Shown: positions 35,633 through 44,774, numbered from the stretch's first letter. The stretch is 64,000 bases of DNA from CAYFZO01 sp965223735 (GCA_965223735.1 OZ245010.1:434001-498000); one strand, 5' to 3'. A program made the numbers and translations. Notes: a model not told the origin generated them from the sequence alone.

Positions 35633-36351
35633 TCGCCATGAGTACATGGGGTATAAACCGGGTTGCCATGACCGAGTTGCATCACGCCGGACACCCCTCC
35701 GCCGCACCCGTGCACCGCCTTGCATTGGCGCTGGCACTGCTGATCGGCGGCTGCGCCGCCCCGCCGCCGCCCAGTGCCGACAATGCCTGCGACATTCTCG
35801 AAGACAGAAAGTCCTGGTACCACGCGGCGATTGAAGCGCAGAAGCGCTGGAATATGCCGGTGGCGCTGACCTTGGCCTTCATTCACCAGGAATCCTCGTT
35901 CAAGGCCAGGGCCCGGCCCCCGCATAAAAAACTGTTCGGCTTCATCCCCATCCCCTGGAAAAGAACGAGTACGGCTTACGGCTACGCACAGGCCATCGAC
36001 AGCACCTGGAAACAGTACAAAAAAGAAGCCGGCCGGCGGTTTGCCCGCCGCGCCAGTTTCAAGAACTCGGTGGATTTCATGGGTTGGTACAACAATAAAA
36101 GCGTCAAGACGCTCGGCATCTCGCCAAACGACGCCTATAACCTCTACCTGGCCTATCACGAAGGCTGGAACGGGTACCGCAAAAAGAGCTATCTGAAAAA
36201 GGAAAAATCCTGGCTGCTGGACGTGGCAAAGAAAGTCCGGCGCCGCACGAGCACCTACGAAAGACAACTCACCTCGTGCGCGGGGCGGCTGAAAAGCCCA
36301 TGGTACCGGTTGTGGGTGCACGCACCGCAGACCGTAACGCCCGGCGCGTGA
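35629..36351 (+). CDS. Lipoprotein with lytic transglycosylase (SLT) domain
   Basis: A 240-residue envelope protein that should cleave peptidoglycan glycan strands. A lipobox IGGC follows a hydrophobic stretch (about residues 31-42). The catalytic glutamate is in FIHQESSFKARA, with the downstream AYGYAQAIDSTWKQYK and YNLYLAYHEGWNGY motifs of goose-lysozyme-like SLT domains. It lies after proS and the DUF4156-like gene and overlaps the latter as ATGA, suggesting translational coupling. A later in-frame ATG at 35638 or 35668 could also start it. Confidence 0.88.
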   Translation: MIAMSTWGINRVAMTELHHAGHPSAAPVHRLALALALLIGGCAAPPPPSADNACDILEDRKSWYHAAIEAQKRWNMPVALTLAFIHQESSFKARARPPHKKLFGFIPIPWKRTSTAYGYAQAIDSTWKQYKKEAGRRFARRASFKNSVDFMGWYNNKSVKTLGISPNDAYNLYLAYHEGWNGYRKKSYLKKEKSWLLDVAKKVRRRTSTYERQLTSCAGRLKSPWYRLWVHAPQTVTPGA

Positions 36352-36621
36352 CCGGGCACACAGAATCAGGCGGCGCGAGGTGAAACCGGAAACCGGGCCA
36401 GAGGCGGAGCACTTGCCCGCCCGGGTGTACCGCCGCGAAAAAGCACTTCGGGCACAACCCTCAGCCACGCAGCTTGCGGCGCCGCCGCCGGCAGGCACGC
36501 GAGGCGCTTGACCGCGAAGCCCGGCGCCCCGACGACCCGCCCGCAAATCCGAAATCGTTCTTTAGAGCAGTTTCCCGCTACCGGCCGCCCCGGCGGTCCC
36601 CGCGGGGTAAACCAGGCGCGT

Positions 36622-37359
36622 TCAACCGCGGGGCTTGATGCCCGCCTCCCTGATCAACTGCAACAGTTCAGCCGGCGAACGGTAGCCGTTGATCAACTTG
36701 CCGTTCTCCAGCAGCAACGCGGGGGTTGCGTGTACTCCGAGCAATTCGGCAAGACCGATGTTTTTGTCGATCGGGTGATTGCAATCGCCGGCCGCGACCG
36801 GCGCCTTGAGTTTGGCGCGATCCAGCGCCGCGCGGCGGTCCTGCGAACACCACACGCCGACCGCCTGCTTGCGCGCCTGCTCCCCGAGCAACGGCAGCAA
36901 CAAATACCTGACGCGAATACCGCGCTCGTTGTATTGCCTGATCTGGCTGTGGAACTTCTGGCAGTAAGGGCACTCGGGGTCGGAAAAAACATTGACCGTG
37001 TACTTGTAGTCCCGCTGTGTGTAAATCACGGTCTCGTCGTCGCTGATGTTCTCGACCACGTCGCGGCGCATATCGTTGCGGGTGCGTTCAGTCAGGTTGA
37101 TACCTGCGCCGAGATCGTACAGCGTCCCGGCAAACATGAACCGTCCGTCTCTGCTCAGGTAATACACGCTACCGTCGGAAACCACTTCATAAATGCCGGG
37201 AATTGCCGCGGGCCTGACCGAACTCACCGCGACGCTCGGGAACGCCCGCTCAAGGTACGCCTGAGCCTCGGCTTTCGACATTTCAGCCGCCGCCGTCCCC
37301 GCGGCGAGCACACCGGCGAGTATGTACACCGCCGTCATCACACCCGACTTATTCAGCAT
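36622..37359 (-). CDS. dsbC: Periplasmic disulfide isomerase DsbC
   Basis: Isomerises wrong disulfides in periplasmic proteins. The product has a signal peptide ending in AGTAAA, an N-terminal dimerisation domain (about 25-85, with YEVVSDGSVYYLSRDGRFMFAG) and a thioredoxin domain with the CPYC active site in FSDPECPYCQKFH and the cis-proline region VHATPALLLENG. The ATG at 37359 has a GGAGAAGG ribosome binding site and gives 245 residues; a GTG 12 bases upstream is less likely. It is the last gene of the minus-strand operon with the ExbB/ExbD-like genes, 12 bases behind the lipoprotein. Confidence 0.92.
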   Translation of the reverse strand: MLNKSGVMTAVYILAGVLAAGTAAAEMSKAEAQAYLERAFPSVAVSSVRPAAIPGIYEVVSDGSVYYLSRDGRFMFAGTLYDLGAGINLTERTRNDMRRDVVENISDDETVIYTQRDYKYTVNVFSDPECPYCQKFHSQIRQYNERGIRVRYLLLPLLGEQARKQAVGVWCSQDRRAALDRAKLKAPVAAGDCNHPIDKNIGLAELLGVHATPALLLENGKLINGYRSPAELLQLIREAGIKPRG

Positions 37360-37371
37360 GTCCTTCTCCAC

Positions 37372-38079
37372 TCAATGCACGAACTCGGTCAACATCATTG
37401 TAACCGAGCCGTCGTCAATCTGATCCGAATTCACCATTTCACTGTGCTCGAGCCGCACCAGGCCGACGTTCGACGCGTACCATTCATCGGTGGTGAAAGT
37501 GATCACGTCCTTGGCGGAACTCAGTACGCGCGGCACATCGAACTGTGCGGTGCCGCGCACGTGCAGGCAGCCTTCAAACCGCCCCGCCGGCACCTCAACT
37601 TCGGCGTCAACCGCCTCAATGCGCCAGACCATTCGGTAATCGATTTCACGCTTGAGTATCTTGCTGGTCTCGAATGTACGCTTGACCAGATGCGGTTTGA
37701 CAAGGTACGACCATTCCGCACCGACCTCGGGGGGCTGCCTGAACACCAGGCGCTCCTGTATATTCGCCCGCGGATAAGGTTCAATGATCGTGCGCTTTGA
37801 TACACGCACGATACCGTCGTGACGTTGCTCCAGATAATAAAAATTGCCGCTGTCAGTCTTGCGCACGTGATAAGCCTTGCCGTCAAACTCACGGACACCG
37901 AGGCTGGTGATCCGCAACCGGCTTTCGCTGTGCTCCTTCGGCGTCACTGTGTCAACGAGGTAATGCCAGGACAGGCCCGGCTGCAAAGGGAAATAACCCT
38001 GCGGCGCCTCGCCGCGGCAAGCCGCGAGCAACAGGCACGCCGCGAGCATGGCAACAGAACGTACCCGGGTTGCACTCAT
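37372..38079 (-). CDS. Lipoprotein of unknown function
   Basis: A 235-residue lipoprotein: signal SVAMLAACLLLAAC with lipobox LAAC, then a beta-rich domain opening with GYFPLQPGLSWHYLV, a pattern seen in envelope lipoproteins of unknown role, and containing VPAGRFEGCLHVRG, where a threshold-like VPAGxFxxC stretch is common to that group. I do not recognise a named family. It overlaps the upstream membrane-protein gene by four bases and is probably co-translated with it, so it likely serves the same envelope system as the proton-channel pair. Confidence 0.75.
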   Translation of the reverse strand: MSATRVRSVAMLAACLLLAACRGEAPQGYFPLQPGLSWHYLVDTVTPKEHSESRLRITSLGVREFDGKAYHVRKTDSGNFYYLEQRHDGIVRVSKRTIIEPYPRANIQERLVFRQPPEVGAEWSYLVKPHLVKRTFETSKILKREIDYRMVWRIEAVDAEVEVPAGRFEGCLHVRGTAQFDVPRVLSSAKDVITFTTDEWYASNVGLVRLEHSEMVNSDQIDDGSVTMMLTEFVH

Positions 38080-38588
38080 TTCTCGGGCAGTTCGGGATCG
38101 TGCAGATCATAGATGACAATTTGCTCGTTGCGCTCGTCGAGCCAAGTCTGCTCCCCCGGCTGCAATGTCGCCCTGACCTTCTCGACCCTGCCAATCTGCG
38201 CGACACCCCTGCGCAGACGCTTGCCGGCTTCGCCGACCTCCTTGTGCAAGCGCGGCGAGTAAGGCAGGCGGTAAGCGCGCGGCGTGTCATTCGCACGGTC
38301 TTCCCCGAGCGACAGTGCCCACAGGTAAACCTGCCCCTCGCTGCCGGTACGCTTGTCGGGCTCTTCGACGTAGCCCGACAGCATCACGAACTTCTCCGGC
38401 AGGGCGGCTTTTACAGGCCAACCCTTGATACCCTCGAATGACGCATAAGTAACGTAGTAAAGCGCACCGGTGATGACCACCGCACTCAGCTTGATCCACA
38501 CCGGCCAGCGTGAATAAACGTTCAGGCTCAGCAACAGCACGGCGAGCGCGACGTAGGCGACGGTGATGCCGAGAGCCGCGTTGCTCAC
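38076..38588 (-). CDS. Small membrane protein in the ExbB/ExbD-like operon
   Basis: A 170-residue protein with two N-terminal membrane helices (about residues 8-26 and 31-50) and a soluble C-terminal domain of about 115 residues, probably periplasmic or cytosolic depending on orientation. The soluble part (SGYVEEPDKRTGSEGQVYLWAL, then LPYSPRLHKEVGEAGKRLRRG) has no family I recognise. It overlaps the ExbD-like gene upstream and the lipoprotein gene downstream by four bases each, so the four genes look like one functional unit. Confidence 0.75.
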   Translation of the reverse strand: MSNAALGITVAYVALAVLLLSLNVYSRWPVWIKLSAVVITGALYYVTYASFEGIKGWPVKAALPEKFVMLSGYVEEPDKRTGSEGQVYLWALSLGEDRANDTPRAYRLPYSPRLHKEVGEAGKRLRRGVAQIGRVEKVRATLQPGEQTWLDERNEQIVIYDLHDPELPEK

Positions 38589-39193
38589 CCCGCCTCCACG
38601 CTGACCAGCGACTTATGCAAAGTGTTGATGTTCTCGACGCTGCCGTCGAGGTTCATATAGAAACGCACCGCCGTGCGTTCGTCGCCGGGAGCATTGAGTA
38701 CGACTTTGCCGTAGTACAGGATCTCGAGCGACGGGTTGACCTTGGAAAGACTGACCTCGGCGGTCACTGGCATCCGGGTATTCGATTTGTAGTAATGCAA
38801 ATTCACGACATACTCCCCGGCAACGATCTGGCGTATTGTCACGACCTCCTGGTTGATCGGGTTGATGATCTCACGCCCATCCACTTCTATCGTATCATTG
38901 GCAAGGCCGCGATCGTCGCGGTCGAGATGCATAAAACCCTCTTCGGTATTCCTGAACCATACGATCCGCCCGTCGGGGTCCTCGACCCAGGTATCCACGT
39001 CGTCGGGCACTTCGTCGGGCCATCTCACCGTGATGACATATTCAGCCTTGAGATCAACCGTACCGGTCTTCGCCGGCGGATTCAGGAACACAATCGTGAT
39101 CAGAAACAGGAAAGTGAATATCAGCAGCGCGTTGAACAGCAGGTCGGTGAACGGATCAACGTCGCTCGCGCGGGTTTTGCGCCTGAAAGCCAT
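38585..39193 (-). CDS. ExbD/TolR-like protein fused to a YfaP-like beta domain
   Basis: A 202-residue protein with one membrane helix near the N-terminus (LLFNALLIFTFLFLITIVFL) preceded by an acidic residue D17 in DPFTDLL, the place of the proton-carrying aspartate of ExbD/TolR/MotB. The periplasmic part does not look like the ExbD C-terminal domain; it resembles the YfaP/DUF2135 beta-sandwich: DVDTWVEDPDGRIVWFRN, HLDRDDRG and AGEYVVNLHYY. With the ExbB-like gene 39 bases upstream it should form a proton-driven stator whose periplasmic output differs from TonB or Tol systems. Confidence 0.75.
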   Translation of the reverse strand: MAFRRKTRASDVDPFTDLLFNALLIFTFLFLITIVFLNPPAKTGTVDLKAEYVITVRWPDEVPDDVDTWVEDPDGRIVWFRNTEEGFMHLDRDDRGLANDTIEVDGREIINPINQEVVTIRQIVAGEYVVNLHYYKSNTRMPVTAEVSLSKVNPSLEILYYGKVVLNAPGDERTAVRFYMNLDGSVENINTLHKSLVSVEAG

Positions 39194-39232
39194 GTCGCCT
39201 CCGCATAACCCGGTGCATGAACCCGCGTGAAC

Positions 39233-39967
39233 TTACAACCGCAGGTTCTCGGTGAAGTGCACCATGCCTGATAACAGGCGGTCGGCGCCGCGGTCAAGCA
39301 TCAGGTACTGAAACCCCAGCAACATGGTGCCGAGCAACCCGACCAGTGTGGTGTTGAGCGCCACACGCATGCCGCGCGTCATCTCGCTGAACATTTCATG
39401 TACTTCGGACGGATCGAAAGACAAGGAACCCGACACCGAGGTCAGCATCAGGATGAAGCCGACCACCGTGCCGAGCAACCCGAGCTTGATCAGCAGGCCG
39501 GCAAAGAACCAGCCGGTTTCGTGCGTGCCGGTCACTTTCTCGACCAGCACGTCGTCGAGGCGGGACAGCTTCTGGCGGTCAAGCTCTCCGGATGAATGTC
39601 GCCGGTGAAAAACGTTGTCGAGGTAATCGCCGACCAGCGAGAGTTCAAGCGGACGGCCGCCAAGGTACAACCGCCCGCCGTCGTGGCGCAGGGTATCGGC
39701 GCCGGCAATGATCCTGCCGAGTTCGTTCAGTTGTGAAGACAAAAACAAGCTGCGAAATCCGCAGTGCGCGGTGCCGCCGAAAAAGATCGCGGCGATGACC
39801 AGCGAAAGCCCGGTCGGGTCGGTCTGGATGATCTCCTGCACCAGCCGATACTGCCACGCAAGCCACAGCGCAAACATCAGCACCGACGCGAAAATCAGCC
39901 ACTGCATCAACAACGCATGAAACGGATACGTCTCACGCTTGTCGGTCAAACCCTCGAAATAGATCAT
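39233..39967 (-). CDS. MotA/TolQ/ExbB-type proton channel protein
   Basis: A 244-residue inner-membrane protein with about four hydrophobic helices (about 18-42, 52-70, 155-178, 203-226). The conserved channel motifs are present: GLLGTVVGFILML in the third helix, with the threonine of the ExbB/TolQ ion path, and ALNTTLVGLLGTMLLGF in the fourth. Length equals ExbB (about 244). No tonB or tolA gene is nearby; its partner is the ExbD-like fusion protein just downstream. It is the first gene of a five-gene minus-strand operon ending with dsbC. Confidence 0.85.
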   Translation of the reverse strand: MIYFEGLTDKRETYPFHALLMQWLIFASVLMFALWLAWQYRLVQEIIQTDPTGLSLVIAAIFFGGTAHCGFRSLFLSSQLNELGRIIAGADTLRHDGGRLYLGGRPLELSLVGDYLDNVFHRRHSSGELDRQKLSRLDDVLVEKVTGTHETGWFFAGLLIKLGLLGTVVGFILMLTSVSGSLSFDPSEVHEMFSEMTRGMRVALNTTLVGLLGTMLLGFQYLMLDRGADRLLSGMVHFTENLRL

Positions 39968-40122
39968 GTCAATCCAACCAGCTTTATCACAAGCCCGCTT
40001 ATTATAGTGCTACAATTATTCGGATGACCGTTTCCGCCTCCCCGATAACGACGCGGCAACCGCCCGGGCAAGACCTCGGCGCCATATCCGAATGACGGCG
40101 GAACCCGTAGCAGACTTCACCG

Positions 40123-40719
40123 ATGGAGCAATTCAAATCACCCTGCAACGTTGATTTCTCGCAACGCGACCCGAACGCCGGCGTAGATGAACTGTTCTAC
40201 CGGCGCTGGTCGCCGCGCTCGTTCAAGAAAGTCACGCTGCCCGAACAGACCCTGCGTACGATTTTCGACGCCGCGCGTTGGGCGCCGTCGTGCTACAACG
40301 ACCAACCGTGGCACTTCATCACCAACACCGACGACACCGACTTTGACCTGTTCTGCAGTCTGCTGGTCGAGGGCAATCAGCAATGGGCCGGGAACGCGTC
40401 GTTACTGGGGTTCGTCGTCGCGCGAAAGCATTTCAAACACAACGGCAAGCCGAACAATCTGGCGACGTTTGACTGCGGCGCCGCGTGGCTGTCGCTGACG
40501 TTGCAGGCACGCCGCTTCGGCCTCTACACGCACGGTATGGGCGGGATCAAGCGCAACGAAGTGCATCACGCGCTCAACATCGACGCCGAAAAATACCAGG
40601 TGATCTGCGGCTTCGCGATCGGCGTGCTCGACGCGCCACAGGATCCGGAAAACGAAAAGCCCTCGGCGCGCGCACCGCTCGAAACGATCTGGCACTGCGG
40701 CGCCTCCCCAAAGCTGTGA
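40123..40719 (+). CDS. Nitroreductase-family flavoprotein
   Basis: A 198-residue FMN-dependent reductase of the nitroreductase superfamily. The N-terminal RRWSPRSFKKVTLPEQTLRTIFDAARWAPSCYNDQPWHFI contains the FMN-phosphate arginine-serine motif and the substrate loop. GMGGI and the VICGFAIGVLD tail are also typical. The physiological substrate is unknown. Its stop codon overlaps a GTG start of the binding-protein gene downstream (GTGA at 40716-40719), tying it to the PQQ-associated ABC operon. Confidence 0.88.
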   Translation: MEQFKSPCNVDFSQRDPNAGVDELFYRRWSPRSFKKVTLPEQTLRTIFDAARWAPSCYNDQPWHFITNTDDTDFDLFCSLLVEGNQQWAGNASLLGFVVARKHFKHNGKPNNLATFDCGAAWLSLTLQARRFGLYTHGMGGIKRNEVHHALNIDAEKYQVICGFAIGVLDAPQDPENEKPSARAPLETIWHCGASPKL

Positions 40720-41963
40720 CACGACCGGTTGAAGAGAAGCGGTTGCGGCTCTGCCGCCCGCGCCGGCGGAAACAGGCCGCTGCTGCAAAATTTGCGGGGG
40801 GATGCTTCGCGGGGATGACGATGCTTTGCTTTGCCGCACTTGCCGACGAAACCGCGGGACCGGTGAAAATGATCTACATCAAGCACACCGCCGAAGCGTT
40901 GCCGAAACTGTCCAACCTGGAATTGCCTCCCGAAGACGACGGGGTGTTCGGCGGACGCCAGGGCATAGAGGACAACAACACCACCGGCAAATTCCTCGGA
41001 CACCGCTATGCGCTCGAAAACGCAATCCTCGGCATTGAAGACGACGTGCAGGACACGTTCCGCCGGGCGTTCGCCCGCGGCATCCGCCATTTCATCCTCG
41101 ACGTCGGCGCCGACAAGCTGCTCGCAGTGGCGGACTCGGAGCAGGGCAGGAAAGCGTGGTTCTACAACGTCGGCGCGGGCGACGACCACCTGCGCACCGG
41201 GAAGTGCCGGCACAACGTATTGCATCTCGTACCCAGCTATTCAATGCGCGCCGACGCGCTCGCGCAGTACTTGGTCGCCAGGAAATGGAGAAACTGGTTT
41301 CTGATCACCGGCCGCAGGACTTCCGACGCCGGCTTTGCGGCCGCAGTGCGCCGGGCGGCAAAGAAGTTCGGCGGCAAGATCATCGCCGAAAAGCCATGGG
41401 AATACGGCCCCGACATGCGCCGCACCGCAGCCTCGACGGTGCCGCTGTTCACCCAAAACGTTGACTACGACGTACTCATCGTCGCCGACGTCGTCGGCGA
41501 GTTCGGCGAATACCTGATGTACCGCACCTGGACGCCGCGTCCGGTGGCCGGCACCCAGGGGCTGATGCCGGTGACGTGGCACAAAAGCCACGAGCAGTGG
41601 GGTGCGGCACAGATCCAGAGCCGTTTCTTGAAAAACTTCGGGCGCAAACTGTCGGAAAAAGACTACAGCGTGTGGTCGGCGGTGCGCACAATCGGCGAGG
41701 CTGTTACACGCACGAACTTGACCGACGACGGCGACATCGCGAAATATATCCGCAGCGAGAAATTCGAACTCGCAGGCTACAAAGGACAGAAAATGTCATT
41801 CCGCCGATGGAACCTGCAACTGCGCCAACCGATCCTGCTGGTGTCGCCGACGTCTCTGGTGTCGGTGTCGCCGCAAAGGCAATTCCTGCACGAACGCTCG
41901 ATGCTGGATACCATGGGCTACGACAAACAGGAAAGTGACTGCAAACTCGGCCGGGCGAACTGA
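40716..41963 (+). CDS. ABC transporter substrate-binding protein of the PQQ-dependent alcohol dehydrogenase system (Ped/Lut type)
   Basis: A 415-residue periplasmic protein of the branched-chain-amino-acid-binding fold. Signature parts are MIYIKHTAEALPKLSNLELPPEDDGVFGGRQGIEDNN at the mature N-terminus and RNWFLITGRRTSDAGFAAAVRRAAKKFGGK in the middle. This family accompanies PQQ-dependent alcohol dehydrogenases; related systems in Pseudomonas (Ped) and Methylorubrum (Lut) are implicated in lanthanide uptake. The ATG at 40815 would leave too short a signal peptide (MTMLCFAALA), so the GTG at 40716, overlapping the nitroreductase stop, is preferred; a TTG at 40743 is also possible. Confidence 0.82.
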   Translation: MTRPVEEKRLRLCRPRRRKQAAAAKFAGGCFAGMTMLCFAALADETAGPVKMIYIKHTAEALPKLSNLELPPEDDGVFGGRQGIEDNNTTGKFLGHRYALENAILGIEDDVQDTFRRAFARGIRHFILDVGADKLLAVADSEQGRKAWFYNVGAGDDHLRTGKCRHNVLHLVPSYSMRADALAQYLVARKWRNWFLITGRRTSDAGFAAAVRRAAKKFGGKIIAEKPWEYGPDMRRTAASTVPLFTQNVDYDVLIVADVVGEFGEYLMYRTWTPRPVAGTQGLMPVTWHKSHEQWGAAQIQSRFLKNFGRKLSEKDYSVWSAVRTIGEAVTRTNLTDDGDIAKYIRSEKFELAGYKGQKMSFRRWNLQLRQPILLVSPTSLVSVSPQRQFLHERSMLDTMGYDKQESDCKLGRAN

Positions 41964-42200
41964 CTCGCGTTTCCGGCCGCCCCCCGTATCAACCGGCCGC
42001 CGGGCAAATGCCGACTTCGCCGCCTTCACAGAGTGCGCCCGCCGCCCTCCCGTTGGGCTTGTTACCGCCGGCGCACGCCCTCCCCCGCCGCAGATGCCGC
42101 TATACTTTTGCCCGAAACACCGTCGGCAACCGAAATCCGGCGCGGTTTCCGCGTCGCCCGGTGAAAAATACAAACTAAAACAACACGGAGGATAACGCAG

Positions 42201-43187
42201 ATGAACACCCCGACCCGTATCCTGACCCGGTGGATCCCCGCGACGGCGATGATGTGCGCTTTGTACGCACACGCCGCACCCCACACAATCTACGTATCGA
42301 ACGAGAAAGACAACACGCTCAGCGTGATTGACAGCGAGTCACTTGAAGTCACTGATCTGATCAAGGTCGGCCAGCGCCCGCGCGGACTCGCGCTGAGCAA
42401 AGACCACAAGCGCCTTTTCATTTGCGCGAGCGACGACGATCATATCCAGGTGCTCGATCTCGACACGCTCAAGGTCGCCGATACGCTGCCTTCCGGCCCG
42501 GACCCTGAACTGATGACATTGTCTCCCGACGGCAAGCTGCTCTACGTCGCCAACGAGGACGATAACATCGTCACCGTCGTGGATATCGACAAGCGCAAGA
42601 TCAGGGGGGAAATACCGGTCGGCGTCGAGCCTGAGGGTATGGGCATCAGCCCCGACGGCAAAACCCTGGTCAACACTTCGGAAACCACCAACATGGCCCA
42701 CTTCATCGACACCGCGACCAACAAGATCATCGACAACGTGCTGGTCGGCAGCCGCCCGCGCTTCGCCGAGTTCACCCACGACGGCAAGTACGTGTGGGTC
42801 ACCGCCGAAGTCGGCGGCACGGTGCACGTGATCGACAGTGCCTCGCGCAAAACCGTCAAGGAGATCTCGTTCAAGATCCCCAGCATCAAAGCCGAAGCAA
42901 TACAGCCGGTCGGCGTACGCTTCACACGGGATGACGCGCGTGCATTCATCGCGCTCGGACCGGCGAGCCGCGTCGTCGCGGTCAACGCAAAGACCTACGA
43001 GGTCGAGAAATACCTGCTGGTCGGCCAGCGCGTGTGGCAGCTTGCGTTCAGCGAAGACGGCTCGCGCCTGTACTCGACCAACGGCGTGAGCAACGACGTA
43101 TCAGTGATCGACACCGAAAAGCTGCGCGTGATCAAGTCAATTCCGGTGGGACGCTACCCCTGGGGTGTCGCGGTCAGAAACCGTTAA
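42201..43187 (+). CDS. PQQ-associated YVTN beta-propeller protein
   Basis: A 328-residue periplasmic seven-bladed propeller: signal peptide ending in YAHAAP, then repeats of the YVTN type (IYVSNEKDNTLSVIDSESLEV, LLYVANEDDNIVTVVDIDKRK, VWVTAEVGGTVHVIDSASRK, LYSTNGVSNDVSVIDTEKLRV). This subtype is found with ABC genes in PQQ-dependent alcohol oxidation clusters. Its role there is unclear: binding of a cofactor, metal or transporter partner is possible. It is separated by 13 bases from the ATPase gene and 237 from the binding-protein gene, both in the same direction. Confidence 0.85.
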   Translation: MNTPTRILTRWIPATAMMCALYAHAAPHTIYVSNEKDNTLSVIDSESLEVTDLIKVGQRPRGLALSKDHKRLFICASDDDHIQVLDLDTLKVADTLPSGPDPELMTLSPDGKLLYVANEDDNIVTVVDIDKRKIRGEIPVGVEPEGMGISPDGKTLVNTSETTNMAHFIDTATNKIIDNVLVGSRPRFAEFTHDGKYVWVTAEVGGTVHVIDSASRKTVKEISFKIPSIKAEAIQPVGVRFTRDDARAFIALGPASRVVAVNAKTYEVEKYLLVGQRVWQLAFSEDGSRLYSTNGVSNDVSVIDTEKLRVIKSIPVGRYPWGVAVRNR

Positions 43188-43200
43188 TCGTCGCGCCTGC

Positions 43201-43929
43201 ATGAATCAGCGAAACGCACCCGCCCTCGAAGCGCGAGCGCTGAGCCATTCGTACGGGAAATTCGAGGCGCTCAAAAAGGTTGAATTTTCGATCGAGCCGG
43301 GGGAGTTCACGGTCCTGCTCGGGCACAACGGCGCCGGCAAGACCACCCTGTTCTCGCTGATCACCGGCCTGTATCACAGCGGCGCAGGCAGCATCCTGAT
43401 CAACGGTTGCGACATGAAGAGGCGGCCGGGCAAAGCATTGCGGCATCTCGGCGTCGTGTTCCAGCAGCGCTCACTCGACCTCGACCTGACCGTGTGGCAG
43501 AACCTCAAATACGCCGCCGGGCTGTACGGCCTGTCGCCGGCGCAGGCAAAACGGCACGCGCACGTGGAAATGAAACGCCTCGACATGCTCGACTATATGC
43601 ACGACAAGATCCGCAAGCTCAGCGGCGGCCAGGCGCGGCGCGTCGAGATCGTGCGCGCGTTGATGCAACGCCCCGACCTGCTGATCCTCGACGAGCCGAC
43701 TTTCGGCCTCGACATCCGCAGCCGCGACATCATCACCAGCCACGTGCGCACACTGTGCGCGGACGGCCTGTCGGCACTGTGGACGACACACCTGCTCGAG
43801 GAAGTCGAGCCCGGCGACAAACTTCTGATACTCAAAGCGGGCAAACTGGTCGCGCGGGGGCACGCTGGCAAGATCGCGGGCACCGACGTCGCGGCGCAGA
43901 TGAGGACACAACTCGCGGCGCTGCTGTAA
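43201..43929 (+). CDS. ABC transporter ATP-binding protein, PQQ-associated system
   Basis: A 242-residue ATPase: Walker A GHNGAGKTT, Q-loop VVFQQRSLD, signature KLSGGQARRVEIVRAL, Walker B LLILDEPTFGLD and switch histidine in LWTTHLLEEVE. The sequence type matches the ATPase that travels with PQQ-dependent alcohol dehydrogenases (PedB/LutE-like). It pairs with the ABC-2 type permease six bases downstream. The ATG at 43201 is used; the frame is open a little further upstream into the propeller gene. Confidence 0.9.
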   Translation: MNQRNAPALEARALSHSYGKFEALKKVEFSIEPGEFTVLLGHNGAGKTTLFSLITGLYHSGAGSILINGCDMKRRPGKALRHLGVVFQQRSLDLDLTVWQNLKYAAGLYGLSPAQAKRHAHVEMKRLDMLDYMHDKIRKLSGGQARRVEIVRALMQRPDLLILDEPTFGLDIRSRDIITSHVRTLCADGLSALWTTHLLEEVEPGDKLLILKAGKLVARGHAGKIAGTDVAAQMRTQLAALL

Positions 43930-43934
43930 GCACC

Positions 43935-44774
43935 ATGGAACCTGACGCTTCCAGACGACCCGGTTTCGGCGCAGGCGCCCTCTGCCACTGCCTGAGGGCG
44001 ATCGCGGACCGCGAAATACTGCGCTTCATCCAGCAACGCGAGCGCTTTGTCGCGGCGCTGGTCAGGCCGCTGGTGTGGCTGTTCATCTTCGCCGCGGGTT
44101 TCCGCTCGGTGCTCGGCGTCTCGATCATCCCGCCTTACGAAACTTACGTACTATACGAGGAATACATCACGCCGGGGCTGATCGGCATGATCCAATTGTT
44201 CAGCGGCATGCAGACCTCGCTGTCGATGGTCTATGACCGCGAGATGGGCAGCATGAGGGTGCTGCTGACGAGTCCGGCGCCACGCTGGTACCTGTTGCTC
44301 GGCAAACTGCTCTCAGGCGCACTGATCTCGATCCTGCAAGTCTATGTGTTTTTGCTGATCGCGTGGTTCTGGGAAGTACGGCCGCCGCCTAGCGGCTACG
44401 TCGCGCTGCTGCCGACGCTGCTTGTGAGCGGCCTGATGCTCGGCTCGCTCGGCCTGTTCCTGTCATCGGTGATCAAGCAACTCGAGAACTTCGCGGGCAT
44501 TATGAACTTCGTGATCTTCCCGATGTTCTTCACCTCGTCCGCGCTGTACCCGCTGTGGCGCATCAGGGAAGCGAGCGTCATCCTCTACAACGTCTGCCTG
44601 TACAACCCGTTCACGCACGCGGTCGAACTGATCCGCTTTTCGCTGTATTCGGAATTCAACCCCGGCGCAATGACCGTGGTCGTCGCGACCGCCGCATTCT
44701 TCATCTCGCTCGCGGTGTACGGCTACGCGCCGTCGCAACAACTGCTCGGCGCCCGCAAAGGCAAGGCCGCGTAA
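43935..44774 (+). CDS. ABC-2 type permease, PQQ-associated system
   Basis: A 279-residue membrane protein with six hydrophobic segments, starting LVRPLVWLFIFAAGFRSVLG and including YITPGLIGMIQLFSGMQTSLSMVYDREMGSMRVLLTSP, the typical ABC-2 cytosolic loop. ABC-2 permeases are mainly exporters, yet in this system the operon also has a periplasmic binding protein, and the Pseudomonas PedC and Methylorubrum LutF counterparts are linked to lanthanide uptake. The upstream-open frame is ignored because the family N-terminus begins at 43935. Its last four codons fall inside a 184-bp duplication. Confidence 0.88.
   Translation: MEPDASRRPGFGAGALCHCLRAIADREILRFIQQRERFVAALVRPLVWLFIFAAGFRSVLGVSIIPPYETYVLYEEYITPGLIGMIQLFSGMQTSLSMVYDREMGSMRVLLTSPAPRWYLLLGKLLSGALISILQVYVFLLIAWFWEVRPPPSGYVALLPTLLVSGLMLGSLGLFLSSVIKQLENFAGIMNFVIFPMFFTSSALYPLWRIREASVILYNVCLYNPFTHAVELIRFSLYSEFNPGAMTVVVATAAFFISLAVYGYAPSQQLLGARKGKAA

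Noticed and set aside
35467..36546. 359-codon minus-strand open frame over the SLT lipoprotein
   Set aside because: The opposite strand encodes a lipoprotein with lipobox and SLT catalytic motifs; this frame shows no signal, domain or ribosome binding site.
37372..39967. Zorya-type (MotAB-like) phage defence
   Set aside because: The ExbB-like protein is of normal short length without a long cytosolic tail, the ExbD-like partner has no OmpA-like domain, and no helicase/nuclease partners are adjacent.
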